Assembly (NCBI GenBank): GCA_000499405.2
Contig: HG738139.1
Coordinates: 3,266,976-3,330,975 of the forward strand
DNA: 64,000 bases
Source of the DNA: Onchocerca volvulus
Lineage: Eukaryota > Nematoda > Chromadorea > Rhabditida > Onchocercidae
Direction: 5' to 3'
Shown here: in pieces, positions 51,001 to 62,535 of the stretch
Layout: each line of letters starts with the position of its first letter
How positions within the stretch are numbered: position 1 is the stretch's first letter
Position numbers and translations under genes: made by a program
Notes under the pieces: model-generated
Told to the model about the DNA's origin: nothing
The model's input: only the letters and a program-made list of their open reading frames with translations
Database searches by the model: none

Positions 51001-54000
51001 AATGGACAGAAGAAGTAAGTTTTGATTTGGTAACATTATCCTTAATTTCCTACAATTAAAATTACCGAAAAAGAATTTGAAATCAGTTAGTTTTTAGGAT
51101 AATAATTTTTTTGGTATTTCAGACGCGCAATGCTTTTTGTTCATGCATCGCGTCATTATTTATTGTCAATGTAAGAGCGGGCAGGAATGTGATTACGATT
51201 TATAAAGAAGAGCACAAAAAGCTATTGCAAAAATTAAGCAAAAAACAGGATACAGGAGTTAAATTGCCTGTGATTAGCGAGTGAGTTTTTTATTTGTATG
51301 AGGCATTAATGATCTTTTAAATTTGCATGTCAAAAAAGAAAATTATTCTTATCATCGATCCCTATCATTAATGAGAATTCATGCGGTTTTCTCCAGCATT
51401 TATCATTGACTTACTTTTGAGCGACGAATGCTATCGAAGTTTTTTCAGACCTTTATCCATCTTTATAAATGTGCTTACACTTTGGATAGCTGCTGCATCT
51501 GATTCGAATGAGCGTCATTCATATTTAAGAGATCTTACTGAGACAGCAGCAATTGGTGAAAAAATGATTGAAAACGATAATGTCAACGGTGTAGCGGTAA
51601 TGTACATTAATCATATTTTTATTTTATTTGAACACAAATCTTTACTGGAATGCTTCTTATTAAATGCTTCGATTCCATTATTGTATATTTATTGTCCGCT
51701 CTCATGTGCTTTTTCTTACTGTTTTGATCCTGACCGTATTTTATTTCCTTTTCATAATTTTTAACACCCTGCAATTATTTGATTTTCAGGATTCCTTTGC
51801 GTTTGTTGATTTATGAGAATGCTTTTCAGGTTCTGAATGATTTATTACTTTCTTTACTGAGTCAACCGCATCGATATCATCGTTCAGTTGTTCATTACAT
51901 CTTTGCTTCGTTTGTTCCACAAATGAAATTAGAAAATCTTCTGCAAATTTTTGAGGTTCCAATTTGTTTGATAAATGTTAGATATTTCAAAATTTCAAAT
52001 CTAAAGATCCTAACCAATACTCAATAATTGATGTTGAAAAGTTTCAATTGAAAATTGAAAATTTTTTGCTACATGAATTTTTGCGTACAGCAAATTAATA
52101 TCTGAAATTATGCTGTAAATTTTTTATTGCTTTTTTAAAGACGATTAACCTCAGCAATGAAGAATTAATGCAAGAAAAAGACGCAAGCGAAAGCGACGAT
52201 GAAGATAGTAAGGATGAGGATGACCACGAGAATTCTGAACAAACCAGTGAAGAGAATGGTACACTCTCATATTTACTTTATGTTGATTAAATTTACTGGT
52301 ATGAAAAGCATATGAGTTTCATTAATAATTTATTTCAGAAATTAATAGTAATGGTAATGTCACAAATCATCAAGATGAAACGGATGAATCTGAATTTGAA
52401 GAAAACGGATGAATCTGAATTTGAAGACGAAGAAGGAAATGAAGTTGATGAGGAATTTGTCAATAAGCTTAAAACAGCACTTGGTTCTGCTGCTGCGCGT
52501 TCAGATGATGACAGTGACAGGGTAATTGGAGTTTCTTAGAAATTTTTGCTGACTTGAAATTATGGTGCAAAAAGGCAAATTTTTGCGTTTTTTGCTGAGA
52601 TAGAAAAGAAAAGAACATCAAAGCATCTAAATGATTTTAATTTTACTGTTTGTTGTCTAGATATAATCACATATTGTTTTTCCATTCTTACCTTTTTAAA
52701 TGTATTTTATAATTGGCATTGTAGTAATTAGAAAAAACCAAAAACTTCATTTGCTTTATTTTGATGATTATTGATTCTCTTCAATTTATTTTCTTCCAAA
52801 ATGTTCCTCCCATTGAAAAAAATTTTTTTTTTAGGACAGTTTATCATCAGGAGTAAGTGACGAAACGATGTTTCGCCTGGATGAAGGCCTAGCAGCTGTG
52901 TTTCGTAAAAGGATGAAAAATTCACGAAGCCTAAGTGCATTTTTAGTGGAACAGGCTCAACAGTTTCGTGCTAAATGTTTCGATTTATTGTTGATAGCAG
53001 TATCTCATCAAGAAGGAGCATACAAAGCAGTGGTATATTGCATCTTTTTTTTTTTTTTTTTAAATTTTCTTGAAACCAAATAATAATTAATAAATTGTAT
53101 GGGCTTTACAGGATCTTATTTTGCCTTTGATTGAATGTGCTCAACAAGCTCTTCACAGAAAAGATGGCGAACTAACTTTCAAAAAAGCAACAAACTTATT
53201 GGAAATCATTATAAAACATAAAAAGGTATTGATGTCGATTATACTATTCAGACTTATATTCGTGTTTTTGCAGAAATTTTTGCTAATTGTATCCGTTTAG
53301 AATGAGCTAGATGAAAAACATGCTATTAAACTGCTGGATGAACTTATTCTGACGACGTCACAAACTGTAAATCCTGTTATGAGGAATATTCTTGGCAATG
53401 TTGCAAGTTTTTTGGTAAGTCTGTCTTATATTCTTGAATCATCTCGAAAACAGAAATGTAACATCAGCTAGTTTATTTTACATTTGCCAGTTTTAGTTCT
53501 CAGGCTGTTATGATGCAAAAGAAAATGCTGTTACGGAGAATATGCACAAAAAAGTGGTTGAATTGTTGGGAAAATATATGAATGATAATAAAAACCAAAT
53601 ATTAAACGAAATTATCACAGCCCCATTTATCAAATACCCGGTAACTTTTTCCAAATTATTTTGAGATCCAGATTAATGTAATCTAAATCAGTGCAACATA
53701 TAATTTCAAAATTCCTAATAATTTATGATTTTTAGCATGCCTTGTTAAGCGAACTTCCACGAATTATCGATTTTGCTTTTGATGAAAACGTCCGAGCATT
53801 TCAAAGAGTATGTTTATCATACTGGAAAATTTTTTTTATAATTTTATGATTGAAAAAAATTTTTTTTACTTTATTCTTTTATTTATTCTGTGATTTGTTC
53901 CACAGTTTTTTATCTTTAGTTCATAAATAGCATGTATGAGTAGATAAAGAATTTTATGGAATTATATTTCTATCTTACTTTCTTAGTAAAAACTCGTATT

Positions 54001-54480
54001 CTAATATGTTACTCTAAAATCGGAAACAAGTAAAGAAAATTCTTCTATTTTCTACTTCTGTTGAATCAATTTCCTTTAAGCACTAATTAGTTTTAAAGCC
54101 CATAGTCGCAAATATCGTAAAAACAAAACGACATTAATCTTTTTCAAGTACCAATTGAACTAATCGTTTTTCTTAGTAAATAAAAGAAATATTTTTGAAA
54201 TCAAAATTCATATGTTTTCAACTTTTTCTAGGTTGAAGCTCTCTCTTGCGCAGTGGCCTTTTTGCGAAAGGATTTGGTAAGTATTATGTACGTATAAAAT
54301 ATATGTATTAATTGTTTATTTCAGTAATGGTAACAGATATTCGAAATTTTTTAAAAAAGTGTAATAATATTTGTTCATATGCAGTTTCGCAGCCGCGTGA
54401 AAATAAGTGATGGAAATATGAAACTTTATAAAGATACATTGAGTGTTAGGCTGATGCAAAAGCAGTTTCGGCTGGAATGA
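48080..54480 (+). CDS. MYBBP1A/Pol5-like nucleolar protein, frame broken in exon 15
   Basis: Family members (DNA polymerase phi domain) are nucleolar HEAT-like proteins acting in rRNA synthesis. The 22 exons start at 48080, 48566, 48968, 49135, 49439, 49719, 50058, 50268, 50617, 50895, 51123, 51397, 51830, 52141, 52339, 52835, 53112, 53301, 53497, 53736, 54232 and 54385, ending 54480. Hallmarks are LMERLIAGLASSRAAARLGY near residue 40, RFIKEFWPLIKED, PEFVRLI, an acidic tract (SESDDEDSKDEDDHE) and MFRLDEGLAAVFRKR. Phases agree if exon 11 ends at 51276 with a GC donor. Exon 15 contains a 25-base tandem duplication giving a TGA at 52410; without one copy the product would be about 924 aa. The gene is therefore either damaged here or the duplication is an assembly error. 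Confidence 0.85.
48251..48268. repeat. short (CT)n run
   Basis: About nine CT units in the first intron of the Pol5-like gene. Confidence 0.9.
52380..52428 (+). repeat. 25-base tandem duplication in Pol5-like exon 15
   Basis: ACGGATGAATCTGAATTTGAAGA at 52380-52402 recurs at 52405-52427. The period is 25 bases, not a multiple of three. Reading enters in phase 1 (EINSNGN, ETDESEFEEN) and hits TGA at 52410-52412, while the continuing family-like frame (TDESEFEDEEGNEVDEEF) is only entered in the second copy. The exon is 183 bases long where phase requires length 2 modulo 3; subtracting 25 fits exactly. Confidence 0.92.
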
Positions 54481-55069
54481 AAAAGATTTTTTTGAAAAAC
54501 ATTTTATGTAAAATCAGGCTGAGAGTAAAATCTTTCAATCGAATTCAGAATTTGGAAATCATCAGAAAGCAAGTGCCCTACCAAACTTTCGCTTTTTTAT
54601 TTCATAAGTCAGATTTCGACTTAGTGCTAGTTTAATTTGCTGCGGTACAAGTATAAACCAATGCGGATTAAAATAAATTTTGGAATAAGGCTGAGCCTAC
54701 TGGAACAGAAATCTATCTTCATGCATCGAAGATATACCGGATATTAAAAAAGTAATGAGCAACATTTAGATAACAAAGCTTAATAATGAGCAACCACTTA
54801 GATAATATAGCTTGAAATGATAATTAAATGATAGTTTTAACAAATGCCCGAGATTTGTTTGAGGCATTTGAACCGCAAATAATAAATTTTTTTTGGGATA
54901 CGGAATTACAGAATCAGATATTGTCAAAGTTTTTAAATTGAAATTTTACAGTAGGACTACAAAGGCGCATAATTTCTGTATTAAAAAAGGACGAAAGATT
55001 GCAGAAAGACGATAAACATGTAAAACAAATTTGACTGATAAACCCGTGAAATAAAAAGATTAATTAAAG

Positions 55070-55576
55070 ATGAAAAACGAAGAGCCTGATTGGCAGAAAA
55101 TATGGAAAAAAGTTACGAAATGCTTATGCACTTTTGCAAATAGATTCTTCTCAAATTTCAATCTCAACGATTCAAAACCTCGATTTTTTGCATATTTAAT
55201 TCGAGTTCTTACTACCTTTGCTTCAATTACCGAGGAATCAAACAAAGTAAGAATTATAGAGATTATGGTTGTTTTTTTATTGTTTATTTCTTTGCAGAAA
55301 GTTATATTTTTGTTAATTTAATGATTTTTTTTTTCGGGAAATAGTTAAAGATTTTCAAAATTTCAAGATCATTGAAGAATTTTTTTTTTTTTATTTTAAT
55401 CATTGCAGAGACGATTACAAGAATCTTTGATCGAAATATTGAAGAAACTGTGTGACAATACGGAACTTTGGAAGGCAGGCGATAGACTTAAACGTTTCAA
55501 TGGTATTTCGCAAAGCATTTGCGGCCGAAAAGCTTTAGGATCACTGAAACATTTACTTAATATTTTAGAATTTTAA
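55070..55576 (+). CDS. small two-exon hypothetical protein
   Basis: Exon 1 (55070-55246) begins MKNEEPDWQKIWKKVTKC and exon 2 (55409-55576) ends GSLKHLLNILEF with a stop; the junction is in phase with a good donor (AAA|gtaaga) and acceptor (TTGCAG). About 114 aa, mostly helical in appearance, no signal peptide or membrane span. It lies 590 bases after the Pol5-like stop on the same strand. HEAT-like helices and position suggest it could be the true C-terminal continuation of the Pol5-like protein through an unrecognised splice, or a separate downstream gene. The family is not recognised. Confidence 0.5.
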
Positions 55577-55828
55577 GAAATAATTGCCATGTCAATTAGC
55601 AGGCCTTTTGTTCCATATTATTTTCGTATGTTCTCCATCCTGATAAAGAGAGAAGCACTGTCCAGTAAATGAAATTGAACGTAAGAAACTGAAACAGTTA
55701 TGCAATTATTCAGAATTGTTAATTGCCATTTTAATTTAGCTGTTTCTCAGTTTTCAATTTTGAAACTATTTTTGCAATTATTTTGTCATTTTGTTTTGTA
55801 AACATTTTGTTGAATTTTGATAAAGTTT

Positions 55829-57114
55829 CTATAAATTATCAAATACTGGAGTAAATAGTATTTTGCAGAAATAACGGGAGGCAGGGGTTGCTAAAATGAA
55901 ATGATAACAGACCGAAATAGGAAATACAATTCGAGCGATGAGATCTACTCGACTATGTGTACAGCAATTAGTGCATTTTGGTGATCTTTTAGCTACCAAA
56001 AATATTTCTTGTTTGCAAGTGCATTCATCTATACGAGCATCTATAAAATTACAATTTATTGATAGCATGCAATATCTTGCAATTTTTTTTGCTTATAATC
56101 ATTATATTGCACACATTAAACTTCAAATTAGCAATGCATACCTCGAAGTAAGTCTGGTGCTTGTAGTTTAAGTTCAAAGATATTTTTGCTTTTATTTTTT
56201 TCCTCATCTTCATATTTCTTTTTTGAATACGCAACGGTAGCATATTCGACAAGTGCCAATACTACATTCAAATAACAAAATATAAGGTAAACATCCACAG
56301 CCTAAAATACCAAGAAATTTATTGGAATAAAATTCATATGAAAATATAAAATCAGGATTTTATGTGGAATTTATTGAAATAAACAACCTTAATGTAGGAA
56401 ACAGGCGGAAGTCGTCTGTTGGTACTCATCAAGAGATGAGTCTCACTCAATATAGTCAGTGTCCCAATGACCGTACGTGATGGAGCTGATTCTGGATTGA
56501 TCCAAAATGATACCCAGCTAATGAAGACAACAAGTATTGCAGGTACATAAATTTGGATCATGTAGAAGCTGAACTGTCTTTCAAATAAGAATTGCGCCCA
56601 TAATCGTGAGTAAGAGCCTGAGCGAATTTTGTAATTAGTCAATTCTTATTTCTTAAATTAATTTATATTTTGACATATTATTTTTGAATGCTGCCAGCTA
56701 TCAAATACATATTTATAATTCAAAATGATTAAAGAGGCATGATTTTTAATAATCGATATGTGGATACATTACAAAAATTTTTTGTTGTTTAATTGTTTTT
56801 TTTCTTCATCCCTGATATCACTTCCAATCAAATGCATTAGAATTTTTGATTAGAAATTTATTTTATTTTAGTCGAAATGAGCTATGATCCCTATTTAAAT
56901 AATTATTAAAATGATGCTTTTTCAGTAGAAAGTATTCCAATTATAATAAAAATACTAAACTAACCAGATGAAGTTGTTGCGATGGTTTTGTTAATGCATA
57001 AGTTGGTAAATCGATAGCTAGTCAATTCAAATGGTTCAACTTTGACCGCCGTCTTACAATTGACATCTTTCAATTGACACCAGTGATAGTGTATTGTTGC
57101 GATAGTGTAACCAT
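55829..57114 (-). CDS. unc-49: UNC-49C-like C-terminal channel module (no N-terminus)
   Basis: Exons (minus strand): 57114-56965, 56617-56388, 56301-56142 and 56040-55829, in phase with each other. The first exon starts with AT GGTTAC in phase 1 and reads GYTIATIHYHW. Then come loop C (TTSSGSYSRLWAQF), M1, M2 (SAPSRTVIGTLTILSETHLL), NRRLPPVSYIK, M3 (AVDVYLIFCYLNVVLALVEYATVAYSKKK) and a cysteine-rich linker (DARIDECTC) before a short M4 region (RVDLIARIVFPIS). In nematodes UNC-49C has this unusual M2 with PSR instead of PAR and a bulky 6' residue. No ligand-binding exons were found in the 1.3 kb upstream. The acceptor (AAAAATTGAG) is poor, and M4 ends oddly, so the last splice may be misplaced. 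Confidence 0.85.
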
Positions 57115-58428
57115 CTCAATTTTTTATTACATCATATTTTTCTTTTCATTCAAATTTTTGTAATAAATTAAGGAGAAAAAAAATGAAATTTGAAGAAAAG
57201 AAAAATACAGTTCAATCTGGAATTGTCACTGAGAGACTAAACAAAAATTCGCTGTTATTTTATAATTTGTCAACAAATATTTCGTAGTAAACTTACCCTC
57301 TTTTTTTTAGAAATTTAAAAAATTTAATGTATATTGAATTTAAAAGTAAGTTATATGCCTTTTTTTTTTTTCATTTTCTATCTCTTTCTCAATATTGACA
57401 TCTTTATTATAGATGATCGGATGATCTCTGATTTGTTTCTTTTTCATTAGTATGCATTTTTTATTTAAAAAAATTTGTCGTTTAAAAATTATTTTCATCT
57501 TTTAATTTTCTTCCATTTAATATTTTGCAGGACACTTATGCGAATTTCACAGACAACTCAATTTTGATATAATATTAAGAAAGTATACATTAATCAAAAT
57601 AGAAAAAAAAAAGGCCAGATGCACCAGGTCTAATTCACATAACATTTCAAATTAATACGATATTGTATAATTACAATAGTCGAACCATAGTTTTAATTAT
57701 AATAATAAGAACAGCAATAATTATTAATTGTAAGGCAATAAATGCGCATGTGCGTGCATGTTTCGTGCCTACATATTGCACATAATCACGCAACATGAAG
57801 TGAAATGTTTGCAGCTACAACCAATATGCATCAAATATCAAGAAGCATAATAACTTATTAAATCAACTAATTCATAGGAATTATTGAAAAAAGGGAAAGA
57901 AGAATTAGACAGAACTGATCAAAAGATATGCAAAATTGATATTGCTGTTGTTCAATTTTTGTCCAGCCTTATCATTTAATCAAACAGTGTATATTCACTG
58001 GTATCCACGAATGAACTAAGCACTGTCATAATTGTCCAATATAATACTGCAAATATGTAAATTTAACTTAAATTTATTTTCATCCAATTTTTTTCTTTTT
58101 TTTCCTTTTTTTTTGCGAAACTTTATATTTTATCGTTAAGATAATTCTTTTTGCAACTAAAATTGTAGTAATAATCATAAATGCAATTATAAGAATGATC
58201 ATAATCATTCATAAAAATAAAAATATAAATGTTCGTTGTTCATTTCCATGCAAAGTTGCAAGTCCTTCACCGATTGATTTGAAATTTTATCACATTGTTG
58301 CATTCGATTAGGCGCCTACTTTATTACAGTAATAGGCGCCTGTTTAAGAACTTTTAGAGATTTAAGATTTTGAACAAAACGTGGCCTGGTCCAGCTGGTA
58401 TCATTATGAAATACTAAATATTGTTGTG
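57115..58428. other. spacer between the C and B receptor modules
   Basis: Searched on the minus strand for ligand-binding motifs (WxPDTFF, the Cys-loop, THNSFLR) and none were found. It holds poly-T runs and a small inverted repeat at 58310-58341 (AGGCGCCTA paired with TAGGCGCCT across about 14 bases). Confidence 0.6.
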
Positions 58429-61400
58429 TTAAATTTGTTGAATAAAAAAAAAAAGCTTACAATTAAAAGTGAGAAATAGCATAGGGAAGAAGAAGCGAGA
58501 ACATTTATCAATTTTAGATGGTGTTACGCTTCGACACGTTCGTGATGCACGTTTTGGTTTCATGAACGGTGCAGGCCAAAATGTTTGATCCGTTACCAGT
58601 CGTGGATTCTGCATCAACGGTATCGTACGGCAATCGCATTCTGGCATCATCGCTTCTGTTACACTCTGAAATTATGCACGAAAGAACTTACCAAGTCATT
58701 AAGTTTCATTAAATTGAAAGGATTTGAAATTTATGAAAAAAGAATTTCAAAAATGATATTTTTGTTTAAATCCAGAAAAAATTCTGTATTTTCAATCTAT
58801 TTCCATAGATTTGAGGAAATAATAGAAAAAAAATTCTGGAGAAACAGATGAGTTATTGCTAAACTAAAATTATTGATTTGTACTTCTAATTCATAAAATA
58901 TCTTTGGGAAACTTACTAAATTAGGATTTTGGCCCGGGCCACCAAGTAACATATCCATTTGCTGAAAAATTAACCAACTTAAAATGCAGAAGTAGCCATA
59001 AATTACTGAACATATCATGCATTTACGCGAGAACAGTGTTCACCTTGAACAATATCGCTAACTTGCTATTGCATGCAGCATCATATTAATTGGCTTTTTT
59101 GCAATAGTGCAAATTTCATATTTATTGTTCATTTTAGTTAAAATTGGAATTATTTTCTTTTACAATTTAATTCCAGATGATTATAATTCAGTAAAATAAA
59201 TAATATGCTATTTAATTTAGATTAAACAAGCTCTTCCAAACTTATAATTACGACTGTTCGCATTTTGTAGGATATTCAACTTAATCAAATCGGAGTTAAT
59301 TTTGTTCGGATAATTATTTATTATTATACTATAATAATCATATTTAACAGAAAATTCCCTTTTTTTTTGACATGACTGCTTTGTTTCAATTGAAATAAAT
59401 TGCCCATTAACTTATCGGTAATCGTAACTTTTTTATCGATAAACTTTTCGTAAAGTATCTTAAATTTTTTATTGATAAACTTTTTGTAAAGTATGTGCAG
59501 GATGAATAATATAGATAGCTATTTCGGACAAAAGCTATTTGGTGACACATTCTGCTTCGATTACTTACTTGGATGGAAGATTTACCCGGTAGCGAAGCAC
59601 AATCATTGATAAGAGTCATATTTTGATATGACTGAAATATATTTACACTCTTTCAAGCCTAGCTTTTCATCTAATTTATTTCACTTTAAAAAAAAAAAAG
59701 TTCATTTTTTTTCGCTTTTTTCCTTTTTCTTTTTATGTTTCCAACCAAATTAGCGTAAATTAGATGAAATTTTCTAGTTTATAAATGTAATATTTACCAT
59801 TTTTGCGTCGGCATTGGAAGTAATTTGATTATACATAGGCATTTCAGTAGGTATTCGTTGCTCAATTTGCTTTCGTCTCCTTTCACGCCTTTGCGCTAAT
59901 TTTTTATTCATATAACTAACTACAGCATATTCAATTAGGCTTGCAAATACCATCACAAAACTGAAATACAATTTCAAATTAATTTCCAAAAAAGTAAAAA
60001 ATAAAAATTTTTGTAAAAATTAGTCCATATAAAATTTTTGATCAATTTTAATCCATGCTAATTCAATTGATTAACAAGCAAATATTTGATCTTTCTTAAG
60101 AAGTTTCCAATTTCTGACTGGAAAATTTTACTGTCTTTTGCTTCGATTAATTTCCGCCAAATTTATGCTTTTTTGCTAAAAATATTAAAACTAACCAAAA
60201 ATTCAAGAAGACATCAAGTCCTTTGATATAACTAACTTTTGGCATCGCATTCTGAAAAAATAAAAAATAAGAAAAAAATCAAGTATAAGTGATTAATTTA
60301 ATAGGAAAGTCTTTTTCATAGGAGTTCAAATTTGCTCTTAAAAATTAAAACATTATAGACAATATGTATATTTAAAATCGTTTTTAGGTGCAATTTTAAG
60401 AATTTAAATTAGCAAAGACTTAATTTCATAAGCAACTAAAAATTCTCTCCTTTCATTAAACAATTATTTGATCGATTGAATTTTAGCTATTTTCAAATTT
60501 TACGTAGTTATCATTAAATTTCAAAATTCATTGATTAATCAATTTTTTTTTTTCTAATTTCAATTGATAAATAAAGTTTTACTTACATTAGTAGTAGTGA
60601 TAAGTGTAGTCATCGTTAATACCGTCGTAACACCAAGACCGACTCGTGCCGGTGACGCTTCACGATTGAGCCAAAATGATACCCAAGAAATGGTGACAAT
60701 AAGCATGGAAGGAATGATAATGTTCATGAGGTAGAAACCGAGGTTACGAGCCAACAGCACTTCAAAATATAATCGAACATATACACCTGTAATGGTATTA
60801 ATTAATTAATTAAATATCGAATTTCGATTAATCATTACTAAAAAACACCTTTTGAAGTTTTTATTTTCCTTCATTTGCATTGTCATTATTAATTTATTTT
60901 ATTTATTTATTTATTCAACATTTCTTAATTTTTATGTAAATTTTGTTCACTTATTGACAAAGCATTTAGAATAATAAAAGCGAATTATATTTTTTTTCTT
61001 TTTTTTGAACAAAATTGCTTTCTTTATTTTCTACAATTAAATCATTCTACCGTAATAATTTCAAAAGTAAAGTTTCTTCTATTCTGCAAAGTTTTTTGAC
61101 AAATCAAAGAAGGAAGAAAATTTTTCCTCTTTTTCAACTTTATTATTAAAAAAAAAAAATGCTAAAAGATGAAAAAAATTTTTATTAATTAACTACTTTC
61201 TAAAAGTTATAAATTGTTTTAAAAAATTAAACTTTTTCCCTCTCTTTTTTTTTTTTTTTTGCTTATTTGCAACTAAAAAATTGTGCTAAATTTGTCACAT
61301 CAATAGTTTCCAAAAAATTTCGCCTCATTTTCGCTAATTTTTTTTTCGCTTCTTTTTTCGCTTTTTTTTTTTTTCGCTTCCCAATCCTCAAAAAAACTTG

Positions 61401-62535
61401 GACAAAATTATTTTTCTTTGATAGATTGGCAAATTATTCCCGTTTTTCTTATCATATTTAAGTGCTTGCGCTTCTCCCTTCATTTCAAGTATGTTTCCAA
61501 AAATGTTGAAGCAAAGCAAATGATTGATGGATTTTTGAATGAATAGCACCAATTTCCATATATTTATTGGTTTTTGTATTTATAGAATGGAATAAGATGA
61601 AAGGAAGAAATAAATAAAATTGAAGAATGACACATAAACATGGCTTAAATGAGCTTCTACTTCTTCTTCTTCTTCTTCTTATTTCTTAGAAGAAAGGATG
61701 AAATTAGTGTTTGAAGCAACTTTTCATGTTTTGCATGTTTCGGAGGACATAAAATTGCAAAAAGAATCAAAAAGAATTTCTTAATTTTAATGGTCGAAAC
61801 ACGAACAAATGAAAAAAAAAAGAATAAATTTTATCTGTTTTTATAAAAAACACATTAAAAAAATAAATGATATCTTGTTTTATTTTATATTTCTTCTCTT
61901 TTTTTGAATTTTAAATTAAAATTATGAAATCATCTTTTTTTATTTGTAAAACATAAATTTAGCGAAAAGTTATATTTGCTATATCGTTTTCCGCAATTGA
62001 TTTATTTCATTCTGTAAAAAAAAAAAAAAAAATAATTTAAAGATATAAATAACAATATGTTGAAATTATGGAAAAAAAAATTTTTTTTGAAAAGATTTGG
62101 CAATTTTGGATATGAAAATTGCAATTTATTTATTTCTTGTAAAAATGTCTTAAATTTCATATAATTGCTTTGTTTGTGCAATTTTAATTTTCGATTTCTT
62201 CTTTAGCCTATCAAATGTAGCAGTGCCTTATCTGTATCCTCATCTTCACTATTATTATTATCTTTATTATTATTATTTTCACTATTATTTATAATGATAA
62301 TAATGATAACATTGATAACTACAGGCATTTGTTATTTAAAAAAATTACAATTAGATAGAAAGAGAACGAATGAAGAAGAAATACTCATCTGAAGAAGTGG
62401 TTGCTCTGGTAACATTTACCCGATAACCGACCGGCCTGAATTGTGGCAGCGAAATATTTTCAAATCCGACAACTTGACCTTGATCTTTGCGATCTTTGCC
62501 CCAAAATAAATCGATATCAGCAGTTGTGTAACCAT
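58429..62535 (-). CDS. unc-49: UNC-49B-like C-terminal channel module (no N-terminus)
   Basis: Exons (minus strand): 62535-62389, 60786-60587, 60251-60196, 59960-59798, 59631-59569, 58961-58917 and 58665-58429. The first exon opens AT GGTTAC, phase 1, reading [20 protein letters not shown]; then [19 protein letters not shown] (M1), M2 with PAR ([18 protein letters not shown]; 6' Thr, 9' Leu), [17 protein letters not shown]3 ([20 protein letters not shown]), a basic intracellular loop ([12 protein letters not shown], ending [14 protein letters not shown]) and M4 ([17 protein letters not shown]). This matches UNC-49B, the essential homomer-forming GABA subunit of nematode muscle. The first exon's donor is AT (TCAG|ATGAGT) where GTGAGT is expected. 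M4 may be interrupted by an intron at 58461 (AATT|gtaagc), so the written C-terminus is provisional. Ligand-binding exons are absent. Confidence 0.87.

Noticed and set aside
51276..51396. A frameshift between Pol5-like exons 11 and 12
   Set aside because: The GT donor at 51281 gives a phase clash, but a GC donor at 51277 (TTA|GCGAGT) fits exactly, so a lesion need not be assumed.
58310..58341. Short GC-rich inverted repeat as a terminator
   Set aside because: Hairpin terminators of this type are a bacterial feature; in this eukaryotic context it is only a small palindrome.
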